Source of the DNA: Saprospiraceae bacterium
Lineage (GTDB): Bacteria; Bacteroidota; Bacteroidia; Chitinophagales; Saprospiraceae
Direction of reading: 5' to 3'
Assembly (NCBI GenBank): GCA_021299835.1
Contig: JAJTER010000016.1
Location: forward strand, 1-40,531
DNA length: 40,531 nucleotides
Shown here: in pieces, positions 1-8,593 of the stretch
How positions within the stretch are numbered: the first letter of the stretch is position 1
Layout of the letters: each line of letters opens with the position of its first letter
The notes under the pieces: model-generated
The model's database searches: none
What the model was told of the DNA's origin: nothing
What the model saw: only the letters and a program-made list of their open reading frames with translations
Made by a program: the position numbers and the translations under genes

Positions 1-1163
1 GTATGAATGGACCAGGCAACCGGATATGGGTAATCAAAAGTATGATGAGTGTACCATTTTAAGGTATGAGCTACGGCTTTTGTTGAATATTGAGACCAAA
101 GTGGATTACCTTCTTTAGGATAAGCGGACATGGCCATAACTACGGTGCCATTTTTCTGAGCTACCCCCATGGCATCCCAGATAAATTTCCTGGAGGAAGC
201 AAAGGCAAAATCACGTACATTATTAGCTTGAAAAACCCATGTTTTCTCGGTTTTTGCTCTGGTCAATTCAGCCGCTCTTGCCTCCGTTTCTGTAACAATA
301 GCCATTGGGTTAATTCGTTCCGATTTAGCTTTTTCAAAACGGGTGAACTGATCCTTTGTGAGTACTTCTTTAGGGTTTGTTAAAACGCCTGTTGCAGCAA
401 CCACGTGATCTGAAGGTACGGTAAGGCTAACGGTATAATTACCAAAAGCAAGAGTAAACTCACCAGCCCCTAAAAATTGTTTGTTTTGCCAGCCCTCTAT
501 ATCGTCATAAACACACATTCTTGGGAAAAACTGTGCGATAGTATATAAATAATTATTATCCTTTGGAAAATATTCATAACCTGATCTGCCGCCTAGTCTG
601 ATACGATCATTGATGTTATACCACCATTTGATTTTAAATATATAAGTCTCTCCAGGTTTAACGGGTTTTGGAGGATCTACCCTCATCATGGTTTTTACTA
701 CAGAATAAGGAATATCTTTTCCTGTAACATCTTTCACAAAATCGAGCTTGAAGCCCCCGTCAAACCAAGGTTCCATGTCCTGAATTTGATTTAAGCTCAT
801 TCCTTGTTTCATATTTGAAGGAGCAGTCGAATAGGTATCTGATGTTTTTGATTGTTGGTTCTGATCCATCTGAAGCCAAAGATATTCCAGGTGATCTGGG
901 GAATTATTGGTATATGAAATCGTTTCTTCACCATAAACACGTTGTTTCTCGTCATCGAGTCGTATTTGCATAGTATAGTCGGCTTTTTGCTGCCAATATT
1001 GGTGTCCAGGTGCACCTCCCCCTGTGCGGTAAGTGTTTGGGGTTGGTAATTCCGTATATATCTGTCGGAATTTGTCTGTCATTCCTCCCTGACTATAAGC
1101 ATTGTTTGATGCAAAGCCTAATATAAGGAAAAGGAACATAAGGTTTAAATGATTCATTTTCAT
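1..1163 (-). CDS. M1-family metallopeptidase, N-terminal part (truncated by window edge)
   Basis: The reading frame is open from an ATG at 1163 to base 1, so about 387 residues are visible and the C-terminus is outside the window. The protein begins with a hydrophobic Sec signal peptide (MKMNHLNLMFLFLILGFASN) followed by a likely cleavage before SQGG. The following region (Y-T-M-Q-I-R-L-D-D-E, a beta-rich stretch, F-P-R-M-C-V-Y-D, and F-G-N-Y-T-V-S-L-T-V-P) resembles the N-terminal beta domain of secreted M1 aminopeptidase-like proteins of Bacteroidota. The HEXXH zinc motif would lie beyond the edge, so catalytic activity cannot be judged. A second ATG two codons downstream (1157) is an alternative start. 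Known of the family: zinc-dependent removal of N-terminal residues from peptides. Inferred here: periplasmic or surface peptide degradation. Confidence 0.72.
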   Translation of the reverse strand, partial: MKMNHLNLMFLFLILGFASNNAYSQGGMTDKFRQIYTELPTPNTYRTGGGAPGHQYWQQKADYTMQIRLDDEKQRVYGEETISYTNNSPDHLEYLWLQMDQNQQSKTSDTYSTAPSNMKQGMSLNQIQDMEPWFDGGFKLDFVKDVTGKDIPYSVVKTMMRVDPPKPVKPGETYIFKIKWWYNINDRIRLGGRSGYEYFPKDNNYLYTIAQFFPRMCVYDDIEGWQNKQFLGAGEFTLAFGNYTVSLTVPSDHVVAATGVLTNPKEVLTKDQFTRFEKAKSERINPMAIVTETEARAAELTRAKTEKTWVFQANNVRDFAFASSRKFIWDAMGVAQKNGTVVMAMSAYPKEGNPLWSQYSTKAVAHTLKWYTHHTFDYPYPVAWSIH

Positions 1164-1264
1164 AAGATCAAGTAGTTGAGTAGCTAAAATTAAAGTAAAG
1201 TTAGGAAAATGTTATTAGTTATTGCTTTTTAGTCTTTGGTAATCGGTAGATAGGGCTAAGAAGT

Positions 1265-2470
1265 TTATTTTGGTATTATAAATCCTTCCCACTTAGCAAT
1301 TACAGTAGGTGCTGCACAGTGACTAATCACATTGACACTGGTTCTAACCGGATCAATAAGTACATCTATTCCGAGCAAAAGGCCAAGCGCTTCTGTTGGC
1401 AGCCCAAAAGTAGGAAATAATGCTGCCAGAACAACAAAATTAGCTCTGGGAATACCCGCTACTCCTTTGCTGGTAACCTTTAGTATGAGAAGGATTAAAA
1501 TCTGTTGATCAAAGGATAACGGGATGTTGGCTGCTTGAGCGACAAAAAGGGTTGCCATTCCCAAATATAAAGTACTTCCATTCAGATTTAAGCTTAGACT
1601 TAGTGGCGCCACAATACCAATCAGCTTTTTTGGAATGCCATAATTTTCCAGATTAGTTAATGTCTGGGGTAATGCTGCAGCACTGGAGGTAGTGGCAAAG
1701 GCAATTAAAAAGGGTTCTTTTATATGATAGATAAAGCGCTTTAATGGTATGTTGAAAACAATCAAACTTCCAAAAAGTACAACAATCAGAAAGAATAATT
1801 GAGCTATCCAGGCACTGAAAATAAAAGAGGCTAATCCTGTTAAGGTTTCTGGTCCACTAGATGCGGTAATGGCCATTGCAGCAAATACAGCTGGGGGTGC
1901 TAAGAAAAAAATGAATTGGGTGAATTTAAAAGCTATTTCTGCAAGAGAATCTGTAAATTGTAAAACGGGTTTTGCCTTTTCCCCCACAGCTAAGGCGGCT
2001 ACTCCGAAAATAAAGGAGAAAATAACAATTTGTAAGATATCACCTCTGGCCATGGCATCAATAATACTTGTTGGAAAGGCGTTGACAAGTAAGTCATTTA
2101 AAGTCATACTTGTCTGATTTACAGATTCCTGACTATCCAGGTTTATGCCAATACCAGATTTGAAGAGAAGCGATGTAAACCAGCCAATCAGTAGCGCCAG
2201 AGTACTCCAAACCTCAAAACATAAAAGCGATTTCCATCCTAATCTACCCAAGTCATTTGCACTTTCCGCATTTCCTAAAGCTCTAATGAGAACACTAAAA
2301 AGGATTGGTGCAATAACCGCTTTAATGAGTCGAAGAAATATATCATTGATGAATTTGAAATGTAAGGTTAATTCCGGATAAATTAATCCAAACAGAAGTC
2401 CTGAAAAAGCAGCTATGAATAACCAATTTGACAGCGAAATACCTTTGATAAATTCCCAAAACGGCCTCAT
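1265..2470 (-). CDS. dicarboxylate/amino acid:cation symporter (DAACS family)
   Basis: A 401-residue multi-pass inner-membrane protein with the glutamate-transporter fold. The HP1 serine-rich tip (TTSSAAALPQT, 260-270), the TM7 unwound motif (NLNGSTLY, 295-302), the HP2 tip (SKGVAGIP, 334-341) and TM8 (GIDVLIDPVRTSVN, 367-380) are all present, so substrate binding is probably intact: the residues matching GltPh D390, D394, R397 and N401 are D369, D373, R376 and N380. Two acidic residues that bind Na+ in GltPh are changed: D312 of the NMD motif is N297, and D405 is H384. Coupling to Na+ may therefore differ, for example proton coupling. The substrate is not determinable; acidic amino acids or C4-dicarboxylates are usual. 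It lies behind the M1 peptidase start with a 101-nt gap. Confidence 0.9.
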   Translation of the reverse strand: MRPFWEFIKGISLSNWLFIAAFSGLLFGLIYPELTLHFKFINDIFLRLIKAVIAPILFSVLIRALGNAESANDLGRLGWKSLLCFEVWSTLALLIGWFTSLLFKSGIGINLDSQESVNQTSMTLNDLLVNAFPTSIIDAMARGDILQIVIFSFIFGVAALAVGEKAKPVLQFTDSLAEIAFKFTQFIFFLAPPAVFAAMAITASSGPETLTGLASFIFSAWIAQLFFLIVVLFGSLIVFNIPLKRFIYHIKEPFLIAFATTSSAAALPQTLTNLENYGIPKKLIGIVAPLSLSLNLNGSTLYLGMATLFVAQAANIPLSFDQQILILLILKVTSKGVAGIPRANFVVLAALFPTFGLPTEALGLLLGIDVLIDPVRTSVNVISHCAAPTVIAKWEGFIIPK

Positions 2471-2549
2471 CGCATTGTTTTATGTTAAATTGATGTAAAA
2501 TAGTTTATTTAGCGTTATTTTCAAGCCATAATTTAAATTTAATGACCTC

Positions 2550-3437
2550 GTGATTAATCCCTTTTTATCTATCATCATTTGTACTTACAATCGTCCTGAT
2601 TTTCTTATGGATTGTATTCAATCTATTGTAAAACAAATGGTTAGTGATGTTGAAATTTTAGTTGTTGATAATTTTGGAGATTTAAAAATCCAGGAAAAGA
2701 TTCAACAGTTCAAGTATTTAGATATTAATATTCAATACCTATTTGAAAAAAATAAAGGCCTTAGTAATGCCAGAAACAGAGGTTACATGGAGGCTAAAGG
2801 CGAATGGGTTCTTTATCTGGATGACGATGCTATTGCTTTTGATTCTTTGTTGGATAGGGTTAAGGAATTAATTCAATTAAATACTTTTGATTGTATCGGT
2901 GGCATGTATTATGCCAAATTTAAAAAAGGTAAACCTAAATGGATTTCAGAGGATTATGGGACAAATAAATTGTTTTCAACCGTACTTTCTGAATGCCCTT
3001 ACTATATTCCTCATGGATGTGTGGTACTTTATAGAAAATCCTTTTTGACGAAATTGAATGGTTTTTCTCATGATTTTGGGATGAAAGGCAAGGATTTTGG
3101 TTATGCTGAAGAAACGGAATTACAATTTAGGATCGCTAATGCCGGGGGTAAAATTGGGTTTGATCCGGATTTGAAAATCTGGCATTTCGTTCATGAATAT
3201 AGGTTAACTGCCTTAAATATGATTAAATTAAATTTTGCATTGGGAAGAGGTCATCGATTTGACTGTGATATTCCTGTTTTACTTAGGTTTAAATTGTTAG
3301 TATTCTCCTTTGTTGGTTTATTTATAAAAAGAATACCCGAAGCTTTGTTCAAGTTTGTTTTCATAAAAGATTACCAATGGCAGAGAGCAATCATATATAT
3401 CTTTGGACCAACAAGTTATCATTTAGGTAGATTTTAG
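2550..3437 (+). CDS. glycosyltransferase family 2 (GT-A fold)
   Basis: A 295-residue GT-A glycosyltransferase. The N-terminus has the nucleotide-sugar fold opening (LSIIICTYNRPDFL, residues 6-19) and the metal-binding DXD region is YLDDDA near residues 93-98. A GYAEETELQFRI stretch near 190 supplies the acidic residue expected of the catalytic base region, and a hydrophobic segment near the C-terminus suggests membrane association. The start is GTG at 2550, because no in-frame ATG gives the family N-terminus. A three-codon ATG-ACC-TCG-TGA mini-frame at 2542-2553 overlaps this GTG. It is followed four bases later by another GT2 on the same strand, so the two are probably co-transcribed. Donor and acceptor are unknown. 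Confidence 0.88.
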   Translation: MINPFLSIIICTYNRPDFLMDCIQSIVKQMVSDVEILVVDNFGDLKIQEKIQQFKYLDINIQYLFEKNKGLSNARNRGYMEAKGEWVLYLDDDAIAFDSLLDRVKELIQLNTFDCIGGMYYAKFKKGKPKWISEDYGTNKLFSTVLSECPYYIPHGCVVLYRKSFLTKLNGFSHDFGMKGKDFGYAEETELQFRIANAGGKIGFDPDLKIWHFVHEYRLTALNMIKLNFALGRGHRFDCDIPVLLRFKLLVFSFVGLFIKRIPEALFKFVFIKDYQWQRAIIYIFGPTSYHLGRF

Positions 3438-3441
3438 TTTG

Positions 3442-4377
3442 ATGAAAGTATCGGTTATCATTCCTTTTTATAATGCATTTTCTTTTCTTGAAAAGAGTGT
3501 TTCCTCTGCCTTGAATCAGGATGAAACAGGCGAATTAATTTTAATTGATGACCATTCTACAGATAATAGCCTTGATTTAGTTAAAAAATTACAGCAAAAA
3601 GACGATCGGATTATCATTTTCCAAAATAATTCCAACATTTCCGGTGCGGCTATTTCAAGGAATGTAGGCGTTCATCATGCCAGTCATGAATATATCGCAT
3701 TTTTGGATGCTGATGATTATTATTTGCCGGAACGATTTACGTCTGATGTTCTTTTGTTTTTAAATAATCCCGATATAGATGCAGTGGTTAATTCTGTTCA
3801 AATCAAATTGCAAAAGGGTGAAAAGCAGTTTATTTTAAATTCTTTTTATATACATAATGAATTATTAGGTTTTTCAAGGTCATTTTCGCCAATAGAGATT
3901 AACGATTTCATTGCTGGATTTAATTTACACTTGAATGGATTGACCATCAGAAAATCAATTTTTCAAAAAACAGGTGGTTTTGATGGATATCTAAAACAAG
4001 CAGAAGACCGAGATTTCTACTTAAGATTATTTTCTGAGGCAAAGGTAATTTCTGCGGATATTAAAATAGCCAAAGCAATATATTTCATTCATACGGAAAA
4101 TTCAATTCAGAAAATTAACGAAGCGGTTTACTACAGGAGAATGGCAGCAAAAAAGCATTTTTTTCAAAAAATCTCAATAAATTCAGCGTGGTCTTTCAAG
4201 GTAAAAAAGTGGAAATCTTTTCTTGAATATGATTTTTTATGGCTATTCAAGAAGGACTTACCATATAAGAAATGGATAAAAATACTATTGCTTCCCGTAT
4301 TTATATATAGACTTTTTTCTAAAAACGATCCCTTGTTCGATATAAACCGGACCATTCCCCCCACTTCACATAAATGA
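3442..4377 (+). CDS. glycosyltransferase family 2 (GT-A fold)
   Basis: A 311-residue GT2 with opening motif KVSVIIPFYNA, a nucleotide-binding LIDDHSTDNS near 36-45 and a metal-binding FLDADDYY (DXD) near 90-97. The EDRDFYLRL segment in the middle fits the acceptor-side catalytic region. The C-terminus is basic with a short hydrophobic stretch (ILLLPVFIYRLF) that may sit on the membrane. I chose ATG 3442; a TTG at 3439 is in frame. It starts four bases after the preceding GT2 stop. Its last 59 bases run antisense through the 3' end of the opposing GT2 gene at 4319-5224, an unusually long tail-to-tail overlap. Sugar specificity is unknown. Confidence 0.87.
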   Translation: MKVSVIIPFYNAFSFLEKSVSSALNQDETGELILIDDHSTDNSLDLVKKLQQKDDRIIIFQNNSNISGAAISRNVGVHHASHEYIAFLDADDYYLPERFTSDVLLFLNNPDIDAVVNSVQIKLQKGEKQFILNSFYIHNELLGFSRSFSPIEINDFIAGFNLHLNGLTIRKSIFQKTGGFDGYLKQAEDRDFYLRLFSEAKVISADIKIAKAIYFIHTENSIQKINEAVYYRRMAAKKHFFQKISINSAWSFKVKKWKSFLEYDFLWLFKKDLPYKKWIKILLLPVFIYRLFSKNDPLFDINRTIPPTSHK

Positions 4378-5224
4378 TGCGAAAACATAAGTAACTGTAT
4401 GCCATTGGAAACCGACAGAAAATAGCGATGTTATTTACTATGGCTCTTGGTATCTTTTTTGGATTGTATTTAACGTGACCTGCCAGAAGCAAAAGCTCGG
4501 TCAAACACCTTTTTTTAATAATAAAATGACGAATATCTGAGTGATGCCAGCTGAGAATATCATCCAGGCAGGCTCTGTTATTCATCATATTTTTCACATA
4601 ATTAGGACCAATACCGCCACTATTGCTCGGATTGTAATGGTAAATGGCTGTCCATATATTTATAACATAAATAGGTTCTATTTCTCCAATTTTCAGTAAA
4701 AAGTATAAATCTTCGTTAATATAATATGTAACTGGAAAGGATTTATCATTTAAAAGATTCCTATGTATAGCCGCGGTAGTGAAATATTCAAATGGGTAAG
4801 TATTTCCTCCTTTTATTCCTATAATACTTGATTTTTTTGATGGTATCCCGTTTTCATAAATAAGCATCCCCGTTCTAAATACCTTATAGGTATCATTTTT
4901 CAAAATGGCTTCATAAAGGGTTTGAAGATGATTCGGTAAGTATTCATCATCGCTGTCTTGAAAACAAATAAAAGTTCCCTTTGCTTTAGAAATTCCTGCA
5001 TTTCTTGCGGTGCTTCTACCTTGATGATGTTGGTAAAAATAATGTATATTATGAGATGAATAGTTCTGAACCACGGCATTGGTTTCATCCGTACTTCCAT
5101 CATCTATGATGATTAACTCCCAATTTTTAAATTGTTGATTTAATATACTTTTAATAGGGATGTCTAATTTATCTGCCCTATTATAAGTTGGAATTATGAT
5201 AGAGAAAAAAGGGTTGCTTTGCAT
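4319..5224 (-). CDS. glycosyltransferase family 2 (GT-A fold)
   Basis: A 301-residue GT2. The sequence opens with FFSIIIPTYNRADKL, followed by LIIIDDGSTDET (nucleotide binding) and FQDSDDEYLP (DXD metal site) near residues 90-99; the GRSTARNAGI segment between them is typical of the family. The C-terminal third is rich in aromatic and basic residues and may bind the acceptor lipid. The ATG at 5224 gives the expected N-terminus. The 3' end overlaps the convergent + strand GT2 gene by 59 bases. It is the last of a run of - strand polysaccharide genes beginning near 11084, although 113 bases separate it from the GT25 upstream. Confidence 0.88.
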   Translation of the reverse strand: MQSNPFFSIIIPTYNRADKLDIPIKSILNQQFKNWELIIIDDGSTDETNAVVQNYSSHNIHYFYQHHQGRSTARNAGISKAKGTFICFQDSDDEYLPNHLQTLYEAILKNDTYKVFRTGMLIYENGIPSKKSSIIGIKGGNTYPFEYFTTAAIHRNLLNDKSFPVTYYINEDLYFLLKIGEIEPIYVINIWTAIYHYNPSNSGGIGPNYVKNMMNNRACLDDILSWHHSDIRHFIIKKRCLTELLLLAGHVKYNPKKIPRAIVNNIAIFCRFPMAYSYLCFRIIYVKWGEWSGLYRTRDRF

Positions 5225-5337
5225 ATTAGTTACTTTTTGTTCTTATTTCAGCTTATTTATAAAAATATTATTCTTGTCATTTTTATAAATAAACAACTTA
5301 GAGTGTATATAGAATTTTTAAGCATAATTTTTAAAAA

Positions 5338-6132
5338 TCAAAAGTTATTGGTTAGAATTCTATTTGGGCCATTATATGAAAATTTTAAAAGCTTATTTTT
5401 TGCATAACCTGGGTTTAAAAAATAAATTACTCTTTTTAAATTCTTTTTTATATGGTAAAGAAATATATTATTTTTCTTGAATTCACCATTTTGAATTGTA
5501 CTTTTAAAATCAAGCGATTGATATACAATAGGTTTATTGACTATTAATCTAATAAACCCAAAAGTTTCACAACAACCAATTACATGGTCTATAGGAACAA
5601 TTGGAACAGAAAATAGGGAGATAAATTTTTCTGCACCGGATCTACTAACAATATAAGCATGAGTTCCAAAACTCACCTCCAATGGAATTTGCAGTTTAAA
5701 TGTAGAAAATTTTTGAGATAGAAAATTTGAACCTAATACACCTTTATCTTTTCTTAACAAGTAATGTCCAAGTAAGATAAAATCAAAATTTAACGTATTG
5801 ATTGCATTTTCTAACTCAAATATAGAAATCAAAAAGTGCGTATGGAAATAAAAATCATCCTCAAGTACACAGATATAATCATCGTCTGATAATAAAAACT
5901 CTTTTAAAACGGAACAATGACTCATATACAATCCTATTTCTCCTCTATTTAATGTTTTGGTTAATCCAAAGCGATAGGTATTGCATGATAGTTCTTGAAT
6001 ATATTTTTCGTTCAGGTCATTTCCATCGACTGCTTTAATTATCTTATAGTCTAAATTAATTGCTGAGCATATAGAATGTGCTCTATCATATTTTTTTTTA
6101 TCACGTTCTAAATTTATTATTCTAAATTTCAT
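5338..6132 (-). CDS. glycosyltransferase family 25 (LPS-type)
   Basis: About 264 residues from ATG 6132. The opening MKFRIINLERDKKKYDRA matches the start of GT25 proteins, which transfer galactose or related sugars to LPS or lipooligosaccharide cores. Further family features are IIKAVDGNDL, the LNRGEIGLYMSH segment where the family has GEIGC-SH, and the acidic CVLEDDFYF (metal or nucleotide binding). SFGTHAYIVSRSGAEKF fits the conserved G-AY-S--GA region. An upstream in-frame ATG at 6159 would add nine residues that do not look like family sequence. Codons are very AT-rich, fitting a polysaccharide locus open to exchange. The neighbours are other glycosyltransferases, so a role in a surface glycan is likely; the linkage is unknown. 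Confidence 0.85.
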   Translation of the reverse strand: MKFRIINLERDKKKYDRAHSICSAINLDYKIIKAVDGNDLNEKYIQELSCNTYRFGLTKTLNRGEIGLYMSHCSVLKEFLLSDDDYICVLEDDFYFHTHFLISIFELENAINTLNFDFILLGHYLLRKDKGVLGSNFLSQKFSTFKLQIPLEVSFGTHAYIVSRSGAEKFISLFSVPIVPIDHVIGCCETFGFIRLIVNKPIVYQSLDFKSTIQNGEFKKNNIFLYHIKKNLKRVIYFLNPGYAKNKLLKFSYNGPNRILTNNF

Positions 6133-6196
6133 TAAAATAAGTTTTACTCTTGGATCCATTCTGGGTGAAAATCCAACTCAATGATACATATTGATT

Positions 6197-7510
6197 TCAT
6201 AGTAGGTCCTCTAACAATTTTGAGAGATTACTCTGTTTATTATCCCAACTTAATTTATCTTTTAAATGAGATGGAATATGTGGTGGTTCGTAAGTTCCGT
6301 TGATCCATAATGTATATAATTTCATGAGTTCACGCTTTAATTTTTCCAAATCTTCGGTTTTTCCATACTGATAAACAGATCCAATTTGTAAGGTTTTCAA
6401 TAAATACGACAAATCGCTATTTTCGATTCCCTTGACCAAAGAAATGATATAATTTCCTGAGCCAATGTATTCATATAATTTTGCGGGTATAGTACCTCCC
6501 TGACTATCCTCTGACCAGGTTAACATGAGGTTGATATGGGATTTTTGCTGAATTTCTAAAGAATGATTTCTCTCGGAAATATTTTCAATGTAAAAAGCAT
6601 TAAATAATAAAGGATAGGTATCACAGAATGACTTCCATTTGGCGATGTCTTTTCCCATATAAATGATTTTCAGCTTACTGACCTCTATTTTTTTAGAAAG
6701 TACTAGATGGGTTAATGCCTCAAAAAGCAGGCTTGGATCTCTTAAATCATGATATAGTGACCCAGTATAAGAGATAGTAAATTTTTCAGAACTATGGGTT
6801 AAGTTTTCTCGGAAATCTACCCCATTTTCAAAGGTGATTGTTTCATTATTTAATGAATCAATGCTTTTTTTAACTCCGTGGGAAGTGGTTATATTAAGAT
6901 TTGAATGTTTTAGCATTTTTCGCCATAGGTGATTTTGTAGTCTAGGAATGATTGTATTTTTCCTGATAGAATCATAAGGGGCGTCTTGAAAGCTATTAAT
7001 CCATATAATGTTAGGATAATTTATTTTAAGTAAGAATCCAATTAAAACATTGGCGGTAGGTCTAAAACTAGTAATTACGAATGTTTTTGCCCTTGTTCTT
7101 TTGATTATTTTTTTTGCTTTTCTATAACCGTCAATAAGGTATAATAACCCACCCTCCCCAACGAGTAAATTGAATGGAAGGGACTCATTTGCTTTTATGA
7201 TCCATTGGATTAATTTATTTTGTTTAACAGATTCAGGATAGTGGGTATTTTTATTCTTTGAATAAAAACGCTGGATGATAGTCCTGTAATCAATGGTGTT
7301 TATTAATTCTATAGATTTGAACGAACTCAAATCTGATTCCTCTTTTGGAAGAATTTTTTGATTGGACGTCGTTAAAATGTATAAATCAGAAAAAATTCTA
7401 TGGAATATTTGAGCTAAATGAAAATTGCGGATAACTCCAACTGACTTTATGGGTGGAAAGTAATAGGAGATAAAAATACAGGTTGAATTTTTAATTTCAG
7501 ACTCGCCCAC
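6197..7510 (-). CDS. glycosyltransferase family 4-like
   Basis: A 437-residue GT-B type protein. The N-terminus (CIFISYYFPPIKSVGVIRN) is the glycine/proline loop seen in GT4 enzymes that act on polysaccharide intermediates. In the C-terminal half, ISYTGSLYHDLRDPSLLFEAL starts the nucleotide-sugar domain, and TIPAKLYEYIGSGNYII corresponds to the donor-binding EX7E region. The start is GTG at 7510, preceded by a purine-rich AGGAAAAAAC a few bases upstream and by an in-frame stop, so no ATG start is available. It lies 64 bases upstream of the GT25 and downstream of a 545-base non-coding stretch. Donor and acceptor cannot be told from sequence. Confidence 0.83.
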   Translation of the reverse strand: MGESEIKNSTCIFISYYFPPIKSVGVIRNFHLAQIFHRIFSDLYILTTSNQKILPKEESDLSSFKSIELINTIDYRTIIQRFYSKNKNTHYPESVKQNKLIQWIIKANESLPFNLLVGEGGLLYLIDGYRKAKKIIKRTRAKTFVITSFRPTANVLIGFLLKINYPNIIWINSFQDAPYDSIRKNTIIPRLQNHLWRKMLKHSNLNITTSHGVKKSIDSLNNETITFENGVDFRENLTHSSEKFTISYTGSLYHDLRDPSLLFEALTHLVLSKKIEVSKLKIIYMGKDIAKWKSFCDTYPLLFNAFYIENISERNHSLEIQQKSHINLMLTWSEDSQGGTIPAKLYEYIGSGNYIISLVKGIENSDLSYLLKTLQIGSVYQYGKTEDLEKLKRELMKLYTLWINGTYEPPHIPSHLKDKLSWDNKQSNLSKLLEDLL

Positions 7511-8055
7511 CGTTTTTTCCTATAAATGTAAATAAATTTAATAACTAAAGTTTTGCAGTTAATGATAAGAACCTTACAGTGGGATATTTCATTATTCCAA
7601 ATTGGATTTACCCAGCTTCTTAATGTTACTCTCATTTTCTATCAGTTTAAAAATAATATCTTTTAATCATCACGAAATTCATCAAATTTTTAACATATAT
7701 CTGAGAGGCTTTTCACAATGAATTCAATAAACTTGCAGCAGCTTTAGGTGACTTAAAAAATTTTATTAAAGCATGTTAAAACAGTTTTTGATAGTTCGAT
7801 TTTAACATGACTTACTTCAATGAAATAAAATGCTATGAATCAAAGTTTTGGTGTTCAATGCAACCCCAGCCACAATATAATGAGTAAATTGTATTTGGTT
7901 CGCATCCTTTACTTGGGAGATTTTTACGCTTAAAAAGCCACTAACGAGATTCAATTATTCAGGTTCAGATAAATTTCATTTTTTTTCCATCCACCGGTAT
8001 GCTGGTGCTAACATCACCATAGAACTGTGGATGATAAACTTTCTTCTTTTCATCA
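7511..8055. other. 545-base non-coding stretch with a perfect inverted repeat
   Basis: No convincing gene on either strand. It separates the DoxX-like gene from the GT4 gene, both on the - strand. The one structured element seen is a pair of perfect 10-base arms, CATGTTAAAA (7772-7781) and TTTTAACATG (7800-7809), with an 18-base spacer. No Bacteroidota TAnnTTTG box was found on the - strand ahead of the GT4 start. Confidence 0.6.
7772..7809. repeat. perfect 10-bp inverted repeat, 18-nt spacer
   Basis: CATGTTAAAA at 7772-7781 is the exact reverse complement of TTTTAACATG at 7800-7809. The spacing and the absence of a T-run argue against an intrinsic terminator. It could be an operator for a dimeric regulator, or a chance product of AT-rich sequence. 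It lies about 260 bases upstream of the GT4 start at 7510. Confidence 0.5.
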
Positions 8056-8460
8056 TTACCCAAATATTTTTATTTCACTTTTACTTGCCCACCATGCCCA
8101 AAGGATTAGAATGGGTTGTCCAATCAATAAGCGGATCCATGATTTTATCGGGGTCATTTCAATGGATCCAATAATGAATTCCCCTTTTTGAATAAAATAA
8201 ATATGGCTTGGTATAAAAGCTATCAACATGATTATTATACATTTAACGGCAAATAATCGCGTTCTACTTGGTATAAGTAGTAAAGCCAGGGCAATCTCAA
8301 AGACCCCTGCCAGTATATTTATCTCTTTAGCCCATTGAGACAGATAGGGTGGAATAACTGGTAAGTAAAATGTAGGGGATGCAAAATGATTATAACCTGC
8401 GAACAGATAAAAACCTATTAATAGAAAGAATAATGTGTTTTGGAGGATATTTGTTTTCAT
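8056..8460 (-). CDS. DoxX-like integral membrane protein
   Basis: A 134-residue four-helix membrane protein from ATG 8460 (an in-frame ATG at 8490 would add ten residues). The pattern LFFLLIGFYLFAGYNHFASP, a second helix with ILAGVFEIALALLLIP and a third with CIIIMLIAFIPSHIYFI resembles DoxX/DoxD-like proteins, including the G-NHF segment and the G-FE-A-A--L helix. Functions across this family are poorly defined; some members are subunits of quinone-linked oxidoreductases. Its position between an O-antigen polymerase-like gene and glycosyltransferases does not by itself suggest a sugar role. It may be a passenger in the locus. Confidence 0.75.
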   Translation of the reverse strand: MKTNILQNTLFFLLIGFYLFAGYNHFASPTFYLPVIPPYLSQWAKEINILAGVFEIALALLLIPSRTRLFAVKCIIIMLIAFIPSHIYFIQKGEFIIGSIEMTPIKSWIRLLIGQPILILWAWWASKSEIKIFG

Positions 8461-8593
8461 ATTTAAATATATTGAATTTTTCGATGGCAATTCATTACGA
8501 TAGGTTATCTTTTAATTGAGGTGGAATAAAAGATTAACAATCTGTTGGGTTTTTAATTCTTGTGGCCGATGATACGTTATAAGCCCGATTATT

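Noticed and set aside
402-407. CACGTG core as a second parS site
   Set aside because: Flanks (GCAACCACGTGATCTG) do not form the arms of the palindrome; only the six-base core matches.
7447-7635. 62-residue - strand frame overlapping the GT4 start
   Set aside because: It mostly covers non-coding sequence and the GT4 N-terminus in another phase, with no family features.
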